Source: an uncultured Bacillota bacterium (GTDB taxonomy: Bacteria > Bacillota > Clostridia > Peptostreptococcales > Anaerovoracaceae). From it: DNA of 8,507 nt. Both the position numbers and the translations under genes were made by a program. Below, one piece after another: positions 1 through 6,404 of this stretch; position 1 is the first letter of the stretch, and each line of letters starts with the position of its first letter. The notes beneath the pieces are model-generated. The model was not told where the DNA came from, made no database searches, and was given only the letters and a program-made list of their open reading frames with translations. The stretch is from assembly GCA_958448635.1 (NCBI GenBank), contig CAUDEQ010000076.1:1-8507 (forward strand), written 5' to 3'.

Positions 1-395
1 CAGAAGTAACGTTCCGAAAAGACGAAAAAGGGACGTTAGATAAATAATTTACGGACATAATCGTAGATGCCATATACGGAACGGGATTCAAGGGGAAGCT
101 ATCGGGGAACGGTCTGAAGACAGCCATATATATCAACAGATATTCAAGGGAAAACTACGGTGTGCGGTCAGGCAAAGCTGTCATGGTGGCTGCGCTGGAT
201 ATACCGTCGGGAATGGGCGGCGATCTCATTGACAAGAGAGAGCTGGATACAAATACCGTTACTGCGGATATCACCATCACATTTCATGCCAGGAAGCCTG
301 TTCATGTGCAGAGCTTTGCAAAGGAATACTGCGGCGAGATCTTCGTTGCCGATATAGGCATCGACGAAGAAAAGCTCCTGAAAGTGGAGATATAA
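1..395 (+). pseudogene. nnrE: NAD(P)H-hydrate epimerase (YjeF N-terminal domain), 5'-truncated by window, in-frame TAA
   Basis: The family interconverts the R and S epimers of damaged, hydrated NAD(P)H so that a dehydratase can repair them. Reading codons from base 3, the frame gives EVTFRKDEKGTLDK, then TAA (45-47), then FTDIIVDAIYGTGFKG and onward to a stop at 393-395. Family hallmarks after the stop are VDAIYGTG (the D/GTG segment of the cofactor and potassium site), LDIPSG, a TADITITF strand and the closing VADIGI. The protein ends right after this domain, so it is a stand-alone epimerase and not the bifunctional fusion with the ADP/ATP-dependent dehydratase. No ATG, GTG or TTG in this frame lies between the TAA and the GTG at 159, which is already inside the domain, so reinitiation would not give a whole enzyme. 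It is therefore probably a pseudogene, unless the TAA is a sequencing error. The N-terminal part lies outside the window. The family call is firm; the broken status is moderately sure. Confidence 0.72.
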
Positions 396-415
396 ATAAA
401 TATTGATGATTCAAA

Positions 416-452
416 AACCTCCGAGGTACAGCTCAGCTTCACCTGGGAGGTT
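416..452. terminator. bidirectional hairpin terminator between convergent genes
   Basis: AACCTCC (416-422) pairs with GGAGGTT (446-452), and inside it AGGT (424-427) pairs with ACCT (441-444). One G/G mismatch separates them, giving an 11-bp stem around a 13-nt loop. An A-run (413-417) lies on one side and TTATTTT (451-457) on the other, so it can end transcription from both directions. It sits 21 bp after the epimerase stop and 67 bp after the mazG stop, between two converging genes. Confidence 0.75.
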
Positions 453-519
453 ATTTTCATGCGCATGAGATATTGGATGTCCGGTATCTATCTCACGGTA
501 CTCATATTCATCATTGTGC

Positions 520-942
520 CTATTTATTGCCCTTGGCCTTCTTCTCCTGCTCTTTGATGGAGTTCCAGAGATCCAGACCCTCCTCAACGGAATTAACCTT
601 GGCATCGCCAAAGACGTGAGGATGGCGGCGAACCATTTTCTCCGATATGCCCTGAATGACGTCATCCATGGTAAACCGCCCTTCTTCGGCAGCAATCTGT
701 GCATGCATGACCACCTGCAGCAGCACATCTCCCAGCTCCTCGCAGAGATTTTCGTCATCCTTGTTGTCGATGGCCTCTATGACTTCTCCGGACTCTTCAA
801 GGAGACATTCCCTGAGGCTATCGTGAGTCTGCTTGATATCCCACGGACACCCACCGGGCGCCCTGAGGCGTGCTATTATCTCGAGGAAATCCTCGTAGGA
901 GTATTTTTTGCTTTCCTGGTTATATGCTGTTTTTTCCGTCAT
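520..942 (-). CDS. mazG: MazG family nucleoside triphosphate pyrophosphohydrolase
   Basis: All-alpha NTP pyrophosphohydrolase that hydrolyses (d)NTPs to the monophosphate and pyrophosphate, a cytoplasmic nucleotide-pool cleaning enzyme. The 140-residue protein has the MazG hallmarks in order: GGCPWD (30-35), the metal-binding EExxE (EESGE, 49-53) and ExxD (EELGD, 68-72) helices, and RRHPHVFGD (105-113). E. coli MazG is about twice as long with two such domains; this is the single-domain form. The frame is open up to 999, but the start at 942 is chosen because AGGAGG (948-953) lies 5 nt before that ATG. The first 23 bases overlap the 3' end of larE, which suggests translational coupling and co-transcription. 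The last gene of the minus-strand block, it ends before the terminator at 416-452. The family is certain; the preferred nucleotide cannot be read from sequence. Confidence 0.93.
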   Translation of the reverse strand: MTEKTAYNQESKKYSYEDFLEIIARLRAPGGCPWDIKQTHDSLRECLLEESGEVIEAIDNKDDENLCEELGDVLLQVVMHAQIAAEEGRFTMDDVIQGISEKMVRRHPHVFGDAKVNSVEEGLDLWNSIKEQEKKAKGNK

Positions 943-1777
943 GATATCCTCCTCCCATTTTATAGCCTCCGAGATCCAGAACGACGTATTTGAAGCCAAG
1001 GGCTTTGATCTTCATATCGATCTGATCCATCAGGTCTTCATCGAAAAAGAAATGCCTGTCCTCCGGTGGGACCTCTATCCGCGCAGTATTCCCGTGGTGA
1101 CGAAGTCTTACCTGTGTCAGGCCAAGTCCCCTGAGAATGAGCTCTGCCTCGTACACGGAGTGAAGCTTTTCTTTCGTTATGGGCTCATCGTAAGGGATTC
1201 TGGATGCCAGACATGCAAAGGCAGGCTTTTCCCACATGGGCATGCCGTTATCCAGGGTGAGAGCCTGTGCAATATCCTTGTTATCTTTGGCGACAGCTTC
1301 CAGGGCGGCTCTTATGTCGCTTTTGCTCATTCCGGCATCCTTCAGCGGACTGGCTATCATCAACTCCCTGAGAGCCTTGTGTCCGGGTCTGAAATCCTCC
1401 ATGTCGTCGAGATTGGTCCCGTCGGCAATGATTCTGCCAGACGATTCGGCATGCTCCTTGAACATCGAAAAGATTTCTCTCTTGCAAAGATAACATCTGT
1501 CGGAATGGTTTTCCTCTATGAGAGGCAGGATATGATCCATGCTTACCTGCTCATGGTAAACTCCCAGCTGTCTGCAGAGTCGTGCCGCATATTCCGTTTC
1601 GTCTGCAGCCAGGTGCGGCCCGCAGGCGGTTATGGCAGAAACCTTGTCCTTTCCGAGAGAAAGTGTGGAAAAGACAAGCAGAAAGGCACTGTCAACGCCT
1701 CCGGACAGTGCCACAAGTATGCTGTCGTATCCCTTTAATATGGATTCGAGTTTTTTTAATTTATCCATTAGCTTCAT
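920..1777 (-). CDS. larE: ATP-dependent sacrificial sulfur transferase LarE
   Basis: LarE activates the pyridinium dicarboxylate mononucleotide made by LarB by adenylation, then inserts sulfur. This is a step in making the nickel-pincer nucleotide of lactate racemase and related LarA enzymes. Visible motifs, numbered from the ATG at 1777, are the PP-loop SGGVDS (25-30), DRCYLC with a CxxC (93-98), DGTNLDD (119-125), DFRPG, SPLKDAGMSKSDIR, and KPAFACLASRIPY. The Cys in ACLASR (residue 189) is in the region of the sacrificial Cys176 known in Lactobacillus plantarum LarE. The CxxC pair raises the possibility of the cluster-binding LarE variant, but I cannot decide that from sequence alone. The start is uncertain: the frame opens with TTG at 1795, and ATGs lie at 1777 and 1768, none with a strong Shine-Dalgarno. 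1777 places the PP-loop about where the family has it. No larA, larB or larC lies in the window. It overlaps mazG by 23 bp. Confidence 0.9.
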   Translation of the reverse strand: MKLMDKLKKLESILKGYDSILVALSGGVDSAFLLVFSTLSLGKDKVSAITACGPHLAADETEYAARLCRQLGVYHEQVSMDHILPLIEENHSDRCYLCKREIFSMFKEHAESSGRIIADGTNLDDMEDFRPGHKALRELMIASPLKDAGMSKSDIRAALEAVAKDNKDIAQALTLDNGMPMWEKPAFACLASRIPYDEPITKEKLHSVYEAELILRGLGLTQVRLRHHGNTARIEVPPEDRHFFFDEDLMDQIDMKIKALGFKYVVLDLGGYKMGGGYHDGKNSI

Positions 1778-1835
1778 ATCGTTTCTTATTTCCAATCTAC
1801 TTTCACAAATAAAAGCCGGCAGGAGGAATTTTCTC

Positions 1836-2387
1836 CTATTTTTCGCATGAGCGCATTGCCATGATGGTCTCTTCGAAGAGCTTATCCAGCTCCCAGCCCA
1901 GCATTTCAGCTCCCTGGATGATTACGTCACGGCTGCAGCCTGCGGCAAACTTCTTGTCCTTGAACTTCTTTCGGACGGATTTCACCTCCATGTCCTGAAC
2001 GCTCTTCGACGGTCTCATAAGAGCAGCGGCACCGATGAGACCTGTAAGCTCGTCGCATGCGAAGAGGATCTTTTCCATTTCATGCTCAGGCTCAATGTCT
2101 GTACCTGTAAGTCCCCAGCCGTGGGAGACTATGGAGCGGATCATATCGTCGCCGACGCCGGCTTCCCTCAAAAGCTCAGGTGCTTTGACGCAGTGCTCCT
2201 CAGGCCACATTTCAAAATCGATATCGTGGAGAAGGCCTACCATTCCCCAGAATTCGACATCATCACCGCAGCCCAGCTTTTCCGCAAAATATCTCATAAC
2301 ACCCTCCACCGTTTCACCGTGATGGATGTGAAATGCCTCTTTGTTGTATTTTTTCAAAAGCTCCAAGGCTTCTGCTCTGGTCATCAT
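1836..2387 (-). CDS. HD domain-containing hydrolase
   Basis: A 183-residue member of the HD superfamily of metal-dependent phosphohydrolases. It shows the ordered metal ligands: an N-terminal His cluster (HIHHGET, around 20-23), the HD doublet in GLLHDIDF (54-55), a later His (SHGW, 89) and the conserved Asp in FACDELTG (112). The spacing matches the small stand-alone HDIG-type proteins often annotated as hydrolase or putative metal-dependent phosphohydrolase in Clostridia. The substrate is unknown and I would not guess it. The start is supported by AAGGAGGT upstream with about 8 nt to the ATG at 2387; a second ATG follows directly at 2384. The gene lies 65 bp after the permease and 40-58 bp before larE, in the same direction, so co-transcription is likely. 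The family call is strong. Confidence 0.85.
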   Translation of the reverse strand: MMTRAEALELLKKYNKEAFHIHHGETVEGVMRYFAEKLGCGDDVEFWGMVGLLHDIDFEMWPEEHCVKAPELLREAGVGDDMIRSIVSHGWGLTGTDIEPEHEMEKILFACDELTGLIGAAALMRPSKSVQDMEVKSVRKKFKDKKFAAGCSRDVIIQGAEMLGWELDKLFEETIMAMRSCEK

Positions 2388-2452
2388 AAGACATACCTCC
2401 TTTTACCATCATCATAAAATGAAATCTTCTGCCCGCATAAGGGCTTCAAATC

Positions 2453-3418
2453 CTAAGATTTTGCCTGAAGACGCTCCTCCTTGCTTGGCAGCTGTGCCGT
2501 TATGATGGCTGCGAACATTATGATGCAGCCCAGGATCTCCCTCATTTCCATCATTTCCCCCAGGAATATCATGCCGGCCAGGACACCGAAGACGGATTCC
2601 ATGGACAGTATCATGGATGCGGATGTAGGATCTGTGTACGCCTGCCCCACCACCTGAAAAGTATATGCGATGCCGCAGGACATGATACCCACATAGCAGA
2701 GAGGGAACCATGATGCCAGGATGTTTTCAACGGTAGGCAGATCGAAGCCCAGTGCAGGATCCAGTGGAAATATAAGAATGATGGATATTATACCTGCCAC
2801 AAAGAATTGTATGCAGGACAGCTTGACGCCGTCCACCTTAGGCGAGTAATAATCAACAGCCAGTATATGTAACGCAAAGAACAGAGCGCATACCAGCATG
2901 ATCATATCGCCCTTGTTTATTCCTCCAAGACCTCCTTCGGAAGGAATGCAGAGCAGATAGAGCCCGACTATTGCTGCCAGTACACAGAGCCACAGAATGG
3001 CTCTTATCTTTTTTCTGAGAAAGATCATGCCGATCAGAGGCACCAGCACCACGTAGAGAGGTGTAATAAAAGCGGCCTTGCCTGCTGTGGTGTAAAAAAG
3101 TCCTATCTGCTGTATATTGCCGGCCAGCATCAACGCTACGCCGCAGACGATACTTCCTGTAATAAGCAGCTTCTTCTCCTGATTTTTTGCAGCGGCTCGC
3201 TCCTGCTCGGTAAGGCCGTCATCGACATCAGCGGCGCTCTTTCTTCGCGACATGAGCAGGATCACAGGGATAAGCACGATACCCCCGATGACGGTTCGTA
3301 TGCCGTTAAAAGCTATGGGGCCGATCATATCCATGCCCTCCTTCTGAGCAACGAATGCAGTTCCCCAGATGATGGCGGTGGTCAGCAGCATAAGATCACC
3401 CTTGATCTTGTCTTTCAT
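2453..3418 (-). CDS. EamA/DMT family transporter permease
   Basis: Drug/metabolite transporter superfamily inner-membrane permease of 321 residues with about ten hydrophobic segments in two EamA repeats. The first repeat opens with the typical DLMLLTTAIIWGTAFVAQK; the second runs from about GDMIMLVCALFFALHILAV to MILSMESVFGVLAGMIFLGE, a very characteristic EamA signature. A charged loop of about 25 residues (near 58-82, rich in K, E, D and A) lies between helices two and three and is longer than usual. The frame is open to 3463, but the ATG at 3418 is preceded by AAAGGAGA at good spacing and begins at the expected residue before helix one. The substrate is unknown; relatives export amino acids or other metabolites. 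It lies 50 bp downstream of pucR with no terminator between, so the regulator may govern it. Confidence 0.9.
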   Translation of the reverse strand: MKDKIKGDLMLLTTAIIWGTAFVAQKEGMDMIGPIAFNGIRTVIGGIVLIPVILLMSRRKSAADVDDGLTEQERAAAKNQEKKLLITGSIVCGVALMLAGNIQQIGLFYTTAGKAAFITPLYVVLVPLIGMIFLRKKIRAILWLCVLAAIVGLYLLCIPSEGGLGGINKGDMIMLVCALFFALHILAVDYYSPKVDGVKLSCIQFFVAGIISIILIFPLDPALGFDLPTVENILASWFPLCYVGIMSCGIAYTFQVVGQAYTDPTSASMILSMESVFGVLAGMIFLGEMMEMREILGCIIMFAAIITAQLPSKEERLQAKS

Positions 3419-3468
3419 AAGGCATCTCCTTTCATTTTTATACTTATATAAACCGCAGTTCAATTATA

Positions 3469-4644
3469 TCAAATCAGCGGTTCGTTGCCAAACAAATTGC
3501 GTATAGAATGCATCTTTGAGAAGACGTTGAGCTGGATCGCAGCTTCAAACGAGGACGAAATGCCCATAAGTGATTTTATCCTCTCCAGCCTGTGACGTAT
3601 GGTGTTTGAATGCTGAAACAGCTTTTTTGCAGTAAGATTTATATCGCCGTCGCTCTCCGCATAGCATATGAGAGTATCGAGAAGCCCTGCATTGTGGCGC
3701 TTGTCGTATGATGTCAGAAGCTCCAGAGTCCTCCGGTAAAAATCGGTGAAGCCATCGGTATCCATGACCTGTAGGAGAAAAGCATCAGAGCCTGCGTCGG
3801 ATATGCCCCTGAAGCCTTCTCTGGCCAGGGATGCGCTGACGGCGGCGATGACTGACTCGCAGACAGCGTCCTTTATGAGGCCGAGACTGCTCTTTGCATG
3901 GGAAATGCCTACCCTGAAGGATGAAAGCTCTATGCCAAAGCGGGACTGCAGACTTTGCATAAGATCCTGGGGCGAAGCCACAGCATCCTTGGAGGTATGT
4001 ATGTAAAGAAGGCAGCCGGCGCATCTTATGAGCTTATCGCAGGATTTGGCGATGGGAAACCGCGTCGGAAATGACTCCGCGTATGATGTCAGCGCATCAT
4101 CCAGAGCTGCGGTATTTCCCGTATCGGCGGGGACGAGGCAGAAGCACACGAGATTGTCGAGAAACATTGGGTTCAGCTTTCTTGCCATGGCGATGATATC
4201 GCCGCTGTCATTATTCAGCAGATATTTAAGATAGTCGAGAGCCATATCGTTGGAGCTGTCGTTGAAGACAGCGCTTTCTATGGTGAATATAAGATCCTCG
4301 AGAAATGCATCTTTATAAATAAAAATAGGAATCTTGTAGAGCTCTGCCAAATCCAGGATCTCCTGAGAACATGTGTCGGTGAAGGTGGTCTTTATAGCTA
4401 TGGCTGAAACTCTGCGTTTGATGAGAGCCTTGAGGGCTTCGTCAGCGCGATCCAGCTCGTCCCTGTACATGTACAGTGTGGTCATGACAAAGTCGTTGGG
4501 CGCAAAGTCCACAGCTATTTCCTTAGGGCTTTCCCATTCCAGCACGCTGCTGCCGCCCACTATGTTGTCCAGCCCGTCCGAGCCTGCAATTAGCCTGAAT
4601 GTCTCGAAATGGGGAAGGGAAAGAAAATCCGATACTCGAAGCAT
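3469..4644 (-). CDS. PucR family transcriptional regulator
   Basis: A 391-residue cytoplasmic regulator. The N-terminal PucR ligand-sensing domain (about 1-125) starts with the typical MLRVSDFLSLP and contains LEWESPKEI and a DFVMTT strand. A middle region (about 150-300) resembles the CdaR GGDEF-like domain. The C-terminal PucR-type helix-turn-helix (about 325-385) shows the family pattern NLTAKKLFQHSNTIRHRLERI. Known members respond to purine catabolites or sugar acids and often act on neighbouring genes; the ligand here is unknown. AAGGAG lies 6 nt before the ATG at 4644. A promoter (-35 TTGATA, 17-bp spacer, -10 TATACT) lies upstream. Its divergent neighbour is an interrupted sugar isomerase-like gene and its downstream neighbour a permease; these are the likeliest targets, by context only. 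Confidence 0.9.
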   Translation of the reverse strand: MLRVSDFLSLPHFETFRLIAGSDGLDNIVGGSSVLEWESPKEIAVDFAPNDFVMTTLYMYRDELDRADEALKALIKRRVSAIAIKTTFTDTCSQEILDLAELYKIPIFIYKDAFLEDLIFTIESAVFNDSSNDMALDYLKYLLNNDSGDIIAMARKLNPMFLDNLVCFCLVPADTGNTAALDDALTSYAESFPTRFPIAKSCDKLIRCAGCLLYIHTSKDAVASPQDLMQSLQSRFGIELSSFRVGISHAKSSLGLIKDAVCESVIAAVSASLAREGFRGISDAGSDAFLLQVMDTDGFTDFYRRTLELLTSYDKRHNAGLLDTLICYAESDGDINLTAKKLFQHSNTIRHRLERIKSLMGISSSFEAAIQLNVFSKMHSIRNLFGNEPLI

Positions 4645-4696
4645 TGTATACTCCTTACCTATATTGCGAAGAAAAAACTGATAAACGTATAAATAG

Positions 4697-4725
4697 AGTA
4701 TATCAATGGTTTTTATCTATATCAA
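4697..4725 (-). promoter_or_regulatory. predicted sigma-A-type promoter of pucR
   Basis: On the minus strand TTGATA (4725-4720) and TATACT (4702-4697) are each one base off consensus and are separated by the optimal 17 bp. The -10 lies about 50 bp before the pucR start codon. The octamer TATATCAA occurs twice here on the plus strand (4699-4706 and 4718-4725), once over each promoter box, which could be a binding site for an autoregulator or chance in AT-rich DNA. Confidence 0.6.
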
Positions 4726-4853
4726 GTTAATCATATATCTCAGATGCTGACCATAGTAAAAAATACAAAACAGGCCGCATCAATTTCATGATTTATCCAA
4801 TTGAAGTTTATAGTGCATATAGTAAAATGATAAGAGATGAAGAATAATAATGA

Positions 4854-4880
4854 TTGCCGCATAGGTTTTACCTATATAAT
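4854..4880 (+). promoter_or_regulatory. possible promoter with embedded palindromic operator, upstream of the isomerase-like gene
   Basis: A perfect TATAAT (4875-4880) has TTGCCG (4854-4859) upstream with a short 15-bp spacer. The spacer is filled by a perfect palindrome, ATAGGT-TTT-ACCTAT (4861-4875), which runs into the -10 box, as repressor or activator sites often do. Transcription from here would give a leader of about 95 nt before the gene. The octamer ACCTATAT of its right half recurs at 4657-4664, beside the pucR ribosome binding site. Function is inferred. Confidence 0.42.
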
Positions 4881-4983
4881 ATTGGAGTGGATCGGAACAT
4901 CACCCTGAATTTCGATTCACTCTTTTCTTTTGTGTGATATGATGTGGGTATAAGCTATCACATATCAGCTAGTGAGGCGAATG

Positions 4984-5751
4984 ATGGAGAAAAATATAAG
5001 ATCCCGGCTGTTTATCGCTACTGTCTGCGGCGAGCACAGCAGGATAATAGATGAATATGGTATTGGAGTAGAGCTCGATCAGTTCTGCCAGGCGGAGAAG
5101 ATGGATGAGCCTCTTGCAAAGGCCACCTGCATGGAAATAGATGGGCTGCTTGCAAAAGCGAGGAAGTGCATTTTGCATGCTCCATTCAGTGAGCTTTTCC
5201 CGGCGGCGATAGATCTGAGGGCAAGGCTTCTTGCCATGGAAAGACTGCAGCAGGCTGCCGGATATGTGGTGGAATATGGAGCAGAGAAAATGGTGGTGCA
5301 TTCAGGCTATGTTCCTCTTATTTTTCATAAGGAATAGCACGAGGACAGATCTGTGGAGTTCTGGCAGGAAATGATGGCTGACCGCAGTGACGGGCTTCAC
5401 ATCGTGATAGAAAATGTGATGGATGACGAGCCGTATATGATGGCCAGGATAATGGAGCGTATCAAAATACCTGACATCAGGCTGTGTCTCGATGTCGGTA
5501 ATGCCTCCTGCGTCGGGAGCGTACAGCCACGGGAATGGCTTGAGGTGCTGGCGCCATACATCGGGCACATACATTTGCATAACAACGACGGGACTTACGA
5601 CTATCACGGATCTGTTTTTGACGGAAAAACTGATATGGGGGATTTTCTGGAAAGGGCTATAGAGCTGTGCGGTGAGGATACGACATTCACTGTCGAAAGT
5701 CTGGAGGGACTCAGCTCTATGAAATGGTTGGAGGAGCGGGGCTTCATATGA
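4984..5751 (+). pseudogene. sugar phosphate isomerase/epimerase-like TIM-barrel protein, interrupted by in-frame TAG
   Basis: Xylose isomerase-like TIM-barrel family (AP endonuclease family 2 fold), whose members act on sugars or sugar acids with a bound metal. One frame runs from the start to 5751 but contains TAG at 5335-5337: 117 codons before it and 137 after. Both halves belong to one protein. The first has GVELDQF, LHAPFSELFP and VVHSGY; the second has IVIENV, CLDVGNA, HIHLHNNDG and FTVES, holding the expected metal-binding Glu, Asp, His and Glu. Around the stop, FHKE-stop-HEDRSVEFWQ fits a family pattern with an aromatic residue, so a TGG (Trp) to TAG change is the simplest explanation. 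The start is ATG 4984 (GAGG 6 nt before); ATG 4981 and GTG 4972 are alternatives. An independent downstream product would start near 5353 (GTG) and lack the first barrel strands. The substrate is unknown. It lies divergent from pucR. Confidence 0.78.
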
Positions 5752-5895
5752 CAGACTGGGCAGTGAGCGAAATATCGGCGTGTGGGCTGTCGGCAGCTTT
5801 GTTACTTGCCGGTAGACCTGTGATTTGCCAAAGAAATGATTCATAATAAGAATATATTAATGTTTTCTTCGATATTAAGTCAATCCTAGATTATA

Positions 5896-5914
5896 TACTT
5901 CAGCCATTGAAGTA
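5896..5914. repeat. short dyad symmetry downstream of the isomerase-like gene
   Basis: TACTTCA (5896-5902) and TGAAGTA (5908-5914) are perfect reverse complements around GCCAT. The right arm is followed by AT-rich DNA but not by a pure T-run, so it may be an operator or a weak terminator for the upstream gene. Confidence 0.4.
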
Positions 5915-6057
5915 AATATAAAATTATTATGAAAGGCATGAGCGATATGGCAAATAATGTAAAATTGTTGTTTATACAAAAAACGTATATTGTTCTTTTG
6001 AATTATGCCAATTGTTAAAGATAGAAGAATTTGATATCATCGAATAAATATAAGAAG

Positions 6058-6093
6058 GCACCATAGAAAATGAGCAGGAAGAGACTATGGTGC
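6058..6093. repeat. 9-bp perfect inverted repeat
   Basis: GCACCATAG (6058-6066) and CTATGGTGC (6085-6093) are exact reverse complements with an 18-nt loop. No T-tract follows, so it is not a typical terminator. It could be an RNA hairpin or a remnant of a mobile element; nothing else in the window matches it. Confidence 0.45.
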
Positions 6094-6175
6094 AGGTGAA
6101 AGTGACACGGGGTACAGTCCGTATATGAAGATAAATATGAATATTCTGTAACAGAGATTGTTTTGATATATTTAT

Positions 6176-6185
6176 CCTATATAGG
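6176..6185. promoter_or_regulatory. possible operator palindrome upstream of the dehydratase gene
   Basis: CCTATATAGG is a perfect 10-bp palindrome about 220 bp before the dehydratase start. Its half CCTATAT is shared with the sites at 4657-4664 and 4870-4877 near pucR and the isomerase-like gene. A common regulator is possible but unproven; I could not find a convincing promoter beside it. Confidence 0.25.
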
Positions 6186-6404
6186 TTCAACTTACTTAGC
6201 CTTAGTAAAAACTTCATCATCAATAATATAGTGTATGATGGATTATCTGTTATTCAGCAGGGTGCCATATTCGCCATCGAGCAATAAGGGTCTTTGCCTA
6301 AGGGAATATTAGAAGCATATCGTCATTTGAGACGTTATTTCCGGTATGTGTCTTGTAGAATTTGTCATAATTCAAAACAACAAATAAAGGAGGATGTGAC
6401 AGGA

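Larger units (their letters stand above)
5752..6404. other. AT-rich intergenic stretch without a convincing gene
   Basis: This 653-bp region is richer in A and T than the genes to its left and has many stops in all frames. It contains a short reading frame overlapping the isomerase stop (5748-5846), a dyad TACTTCA-GCCAT-TGAAGTA (5896-5914), a 9-bp inverted repeat around 6058-6093 and a palindrome CCTATATAGG (6176-6185). The frame of the next gene stays open upstream to 6294, but that extension has no family resemblance and no ribosome binding site. I see no tRNA and no riboswitch I recognise; it may be decayed former coding DNA. Confidence 0.5.

Noticed and set aside
514..993. Plus-strand open frame opposite mazG
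   Set aside because: The opposite strand encodes clear MazG motifs; this frame has hydrophobic runs that only mirror that code.
908..1738. Long plus-strand open frame (276 codons) opposite larE
   Set aside because: It is antisense to a gene with complete LarE motifs, has no recognisable domain and no good ribosome binding site; it is a shadow frame.
1821..1837. AGGAG/CTCCT hairpin between the HD hydrolase and larE
   Set aside because: The stem is only 5 bp and the T-rich run (TTTTATTT on the minus strand) is separated from it, so a real terminator is doubtful.
2431..2444. GCCC-GCATAA-GGGC hairpin between the permease and the HD hydrolase
   Set aside because: A 4-bp stem without an adjacent T-run is too weak to call.
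5302..5844. Minus-strand open frame of 180 codons over the isomerase-like gene
   Set aside because: The plus strand carries conserved TIM-barrel motifs on both sides of the TAG; the minus frame resembles nothing and lacks a ribosome binding site.
5929..6018. Short frame MKGMSDMANNVKLLF... (29 codons) in the AT-rich stretch
   Set aside because: Only a weak AAAGG precedes an internal ATG, the frame is very short and no family is recognised; chance is likely.
5972..6223. Minus-strand frame of 83 codons in the AT-rich stretch
   Set aside because: Low-complexity composition, no ribosome binding site noticed, no known motif.
6242..6300. T-box-like AGGGTG string before the dehydratase
   Set aside because: The conserved T-box sequence (GGGTGG-ACCGCG type) and a following terminator are absent; only six bases match.
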